A stretch of DNA of 64,000 bases from Clostridiales bacterium (GTDB taxonomy: Bacteria; Bacillota; Clostridia; Lachnospirales; Lachnospiraceae): positions 62,001 through 126,000 of the forward strand of contig JAHZHN010000001.1 in assembly GCA_019420275.1 (NCBI GenBank). The letters run 5' to 3'. The notes below the pieces were generated by a model. It saw only the letters and a list, made by a program, of their open reading frames with translations, did no database searches and had not been told where the DNA came from. The position numbers and the translations under genes are program-made. Below, in pieces: positions 62,813 to 64,000 of the stretch. The stretch's first letter is position 1, and each line of letters starts with the position of its first letter.

Positions 62813-63145
62813 ATGCTGACAAAGGAAGAAATGCCTGCCTGCCCGGTGGCCACGACCGTCTCACTCATTGGAAGCAAATGGAAACTACTGATCCTGAGAA
62901 ATCTACTGGTGCGCCCCTGGAGGTTTAACGAATTGAAAAAGGATTTAGCAGGTATCAGCCAAAAGGTATTGACGGACAGCCTACGGTCTATGGAAGCAGA
63001 TGGTATCATTACCCGGACAGTTTATCCAGAGGTACCTCCAAGAGTGGAATATGCTTTGAGTGAATTGGGAGAATCCATGCGGCCAATTATTGATGCTATG
63101 GAAGCATGGGGAAAAGATTACAAAGCAATGTATTCCGGCAATTAA
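62813..63145 (+). CDS. HxlR family transcriptional regulator
   Basis: 110 residues. Winged helix with CPVATTVSLIGSKWKLLILRNLL (C10 redox-sensing position), RFNELKKDLAGISQKVLTDSLRSMEADGIITR and the wing YPEVPPRVEYALSELG. Members such as HypR sense reactive electrophiles or oxidants through that cysteine. Divergent from the ACGX cluster. Confidence 0.92.
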   Translation: MLTKEEMPACPVATTVSLIGSKWKLLILRNLLVRPWRFNELKKDLAGISQKVLTDSLRSMEADGIITRTVYPEVPPRVEYALSELGESMRPIIDAMEAWGKDYKAMYSGN

Positions 63146-63157
63146 ATATGGTATTCT

Positions 63158-63190
63158 AATGCTATCTGCTCATGCAGATAGCATTTTTTA
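63158..63190 (+). terminator. Terminator of the HxlR gene
   Basis: AATGCTATCTG/CAGATAGCATT stem, then TTTT. Confidence 0.9.
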
Positions 63191-63217
63191 CAAGTAATAT
63201 GAATTATTTTAGATAAT

Positions 63218-63450
63218 ATAATAATAGGTACTGTGTCATCATATACGGAAAAGCCGACACAGGAGGTTTTCCCACCTATTTTGAAGAACTCTAATTCCTA
63301 CGTTTTTGGGAACCGAGGGAAAGATAGTGCGGGCAGGACACCACCACCGCTCGAAAACTTTGCTTGCAGGGGGGTGGATACAGCCCTTTGGGAAAGGGGA
63401 AAAATTCTCTCCTGTTTCAGCCCTATGATATGATTTGCCAAACTCATTTA
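63218..63450 (+). ncRNA. Candidate structured non-coding RNA
   Basis: No coding sequence fits. Seen: TATAAT near 63218, then CTGTGTC (63231-63237) pairing with GACACAG (63256-63262), and CCACCACCGC paired with GCAGG..GGTGG around 63342-63376, then a CCTTT/AAAGG hairpin. GC-rich and unlike the AT-rich intergenic DNA around it. About 200 bases, ahead of a convergent gene, so probably a free RNA and not a riboswitch. The raiA motif is one possibility, not verified. Confidence 0.4.
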
Positions 63451-64000
63451 TCATATTTCATGAGAATCTTCTTTTTTGATATGTGTCCACAAGATCAACG
63501 CTGCAGGAAACAGAATCAATCCGGCAATTCCTGCCAGTTCTGCTCCTACAAACATGGAAATCAAAGTCACAAGAGGGTGAAGGCCTATCTGCCTGCCAAC
63601 AATTTTAGACTCCAAAATATTACGTACGGCTGTAATTACAAGATACAGCGCCAGAATTCCGACAGCCAGAGAATAATTTCCCAAAAAAGCACAGATTCCT
63701 GCCCAAGGGAGTAAAATTCCTCCAGTACCTACAATCGGAAGAATATCAAAGACTGCAATTCCAAGAGAAATCCATCCTGCATAAGGAATGTCAAGCAGCC
63801 ATAATCCTGCAAATAATTCCAAAAATGTCAGCAGCAGAAGCAAAGAATAAGATTTAGCATAAGCCGCAATGGTATAAAGACCATACTTCTTTATTTTACA
63901 GCATAGCTTCCATTCTTTTTCGGGCAGATTTCTCCTTAAAAATCTTATGATAAAATCATAATCCGCAGCAATGAAATAAGTTGAAATAATCATAATAATC
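63451..64000 (-). CDS. AI-2E/YtvI-type membrane protein, 5' end cut by window
   Basis: At least 180 residues of an AI-2E family permease-like protein; the frame is open at the window edge, so the N-terminal part is missing. Helices: SLLLLLTFLELFAGLWLL, WISLGIAVFDILPIVGTGGILLPWAGICAFL, LALYLVITAVRNILESKIVGRQIGLHPL (family signature) and LAGIAGLILFPAALILW. Members include the sporulation protein YtvI; export of small molecules is suggested for others. Confidence 0.87.
   Translation of the reverse strand, partial: IIMIISTYFIAADYDFIIRFLRRNLPEKEWKLCCKIKKYGLYTIAAYAKSYSLLLLLTFLELFAGLWLLDIPYAGWISLGIAVFDILPIVGTGGILLPWAGICAFLGNYSLAVGILALYLVITAVRNILESKIVGRQIGLHPLVTLISMFVGAELAGIAGLILFPAALILWTHIKKEDSHEI

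Noticed and set aside
63163..63450. RNase P, SRP or tmRNA in the 63.2 kb gap
   Set aside because: The hallmark sequences of each (GGAAGGAAGCA of SRP, GAGGAAAGTCC of RNase P, the tRNA-like end of tmRNA) were not found.

Overview
The window (about 40% GC) reads as the chromosome of an anaerobic, spore-forming Firmicute of the class Clostridia, most likely a Lachnospiraceae-type gut bacterium. The reasons are strong GGAGG ribosome-binding sites, TTGACA/TATAAT promoters, a T-box in front of thrS, a flavodiiron-type rubredoxin, Feo iron uptake, a selenium-dependent molybdenum hydroxylase accessory locus, an LCP protein and a YtvI/AI-2E-type membrane protein. No rRNA, tRNA, CRISPR array, prophage or insertion sequence was seen. 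The assignment is inference from gene content, not from a marker comparison.

Layout. 1-5.0 kb: infB (5' cut by the window edge), rbfA, nrnA, truB, ribF, a translation/RNA-maturation operon closed by a terminator. 5.1-6.4 kb: a cytidylate-kinase-like protein and a family 4 uracil-DNA glycosylase. 6.4-10.1 kb: a XerS-sized tyrosine recombinase divergent from an OLD-family ATPase/TOPRIM nuclease with a high-molecular-weight rubredoxin behind it. 10.1-15.1 kb: T-box-controlled thrS, then feoAB behind a Fur-like box. 15.1-16.5 kb: two unknown membrane proteins, one of only 51 residues. 16.6-21 kb (minus): GNAT, ttcA, dtd, a phasin-like protein, an ABC1/UbiB kinase and a DUF45 metallopeptidase. 21-25 kb: ilvC, ilvN, an LCP cell-wall ligase and a glycosyltransferase. 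25-29.3 kb: parC and parE. 29.4-39.8 kb: a mixed stretch (lipoprotein, sigma factor, FliB-like, SatD-like, orphan PRD regulator, TVP38, topB, yfcE, YitT-like plus MarR).

39.9-41.8 kb holds a zinc-macrodomain ADP-ribose hydrolase with a class M sirtuin (SirTM), a reversible protein ADP-ribosylation pair, behind a promoter whose -35 box sits inside an inverted repeat. 41.9-49 kb: aldehyde dehydrogenase, truA, an aldo/keto reductase behind a MerR-type promoter, a D-lactate dehydrogenase, a deletion scar that fuses a response regulator to the tail of an ABC permease, and sstT.

49.2-58.3 kb is one long minus-strand molybdenum region: moaA, MOSC-MogA, modB, modC, modA, a MoeA-like protein, a ModE-like regulator, a YqeB-cysteine desulfurase fusion and a YqeC-XdhC fusion. 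Together these import molybdate, build and mature molybdopterin and insert sulfur or selenium. The yqeC start region has an in-frame TAG stop. A CGTTAT/ATAACG inverted repeat in the leader is a candidate ModE site.

58.3-63.2 kb is the most interesting part: a small Cys-rich repeat peptide (three ACGSACGA units), a radical SAM/SPASM maturase, a nitroreductase overlapping it by one base, a second SirTM sirtuin and a MATE exporter, all on the minus strand, with a divergent HxlR regulator. This looks like a ribosomally made, modified peptide (ACGX-type) cluster with an ADP-ribosylating sirtuin attached. 63.2-63.45 kb has no gene but shows conserved-looking RNA structure, and the window ends inside an AI-2E/YtvI family membrane protein.
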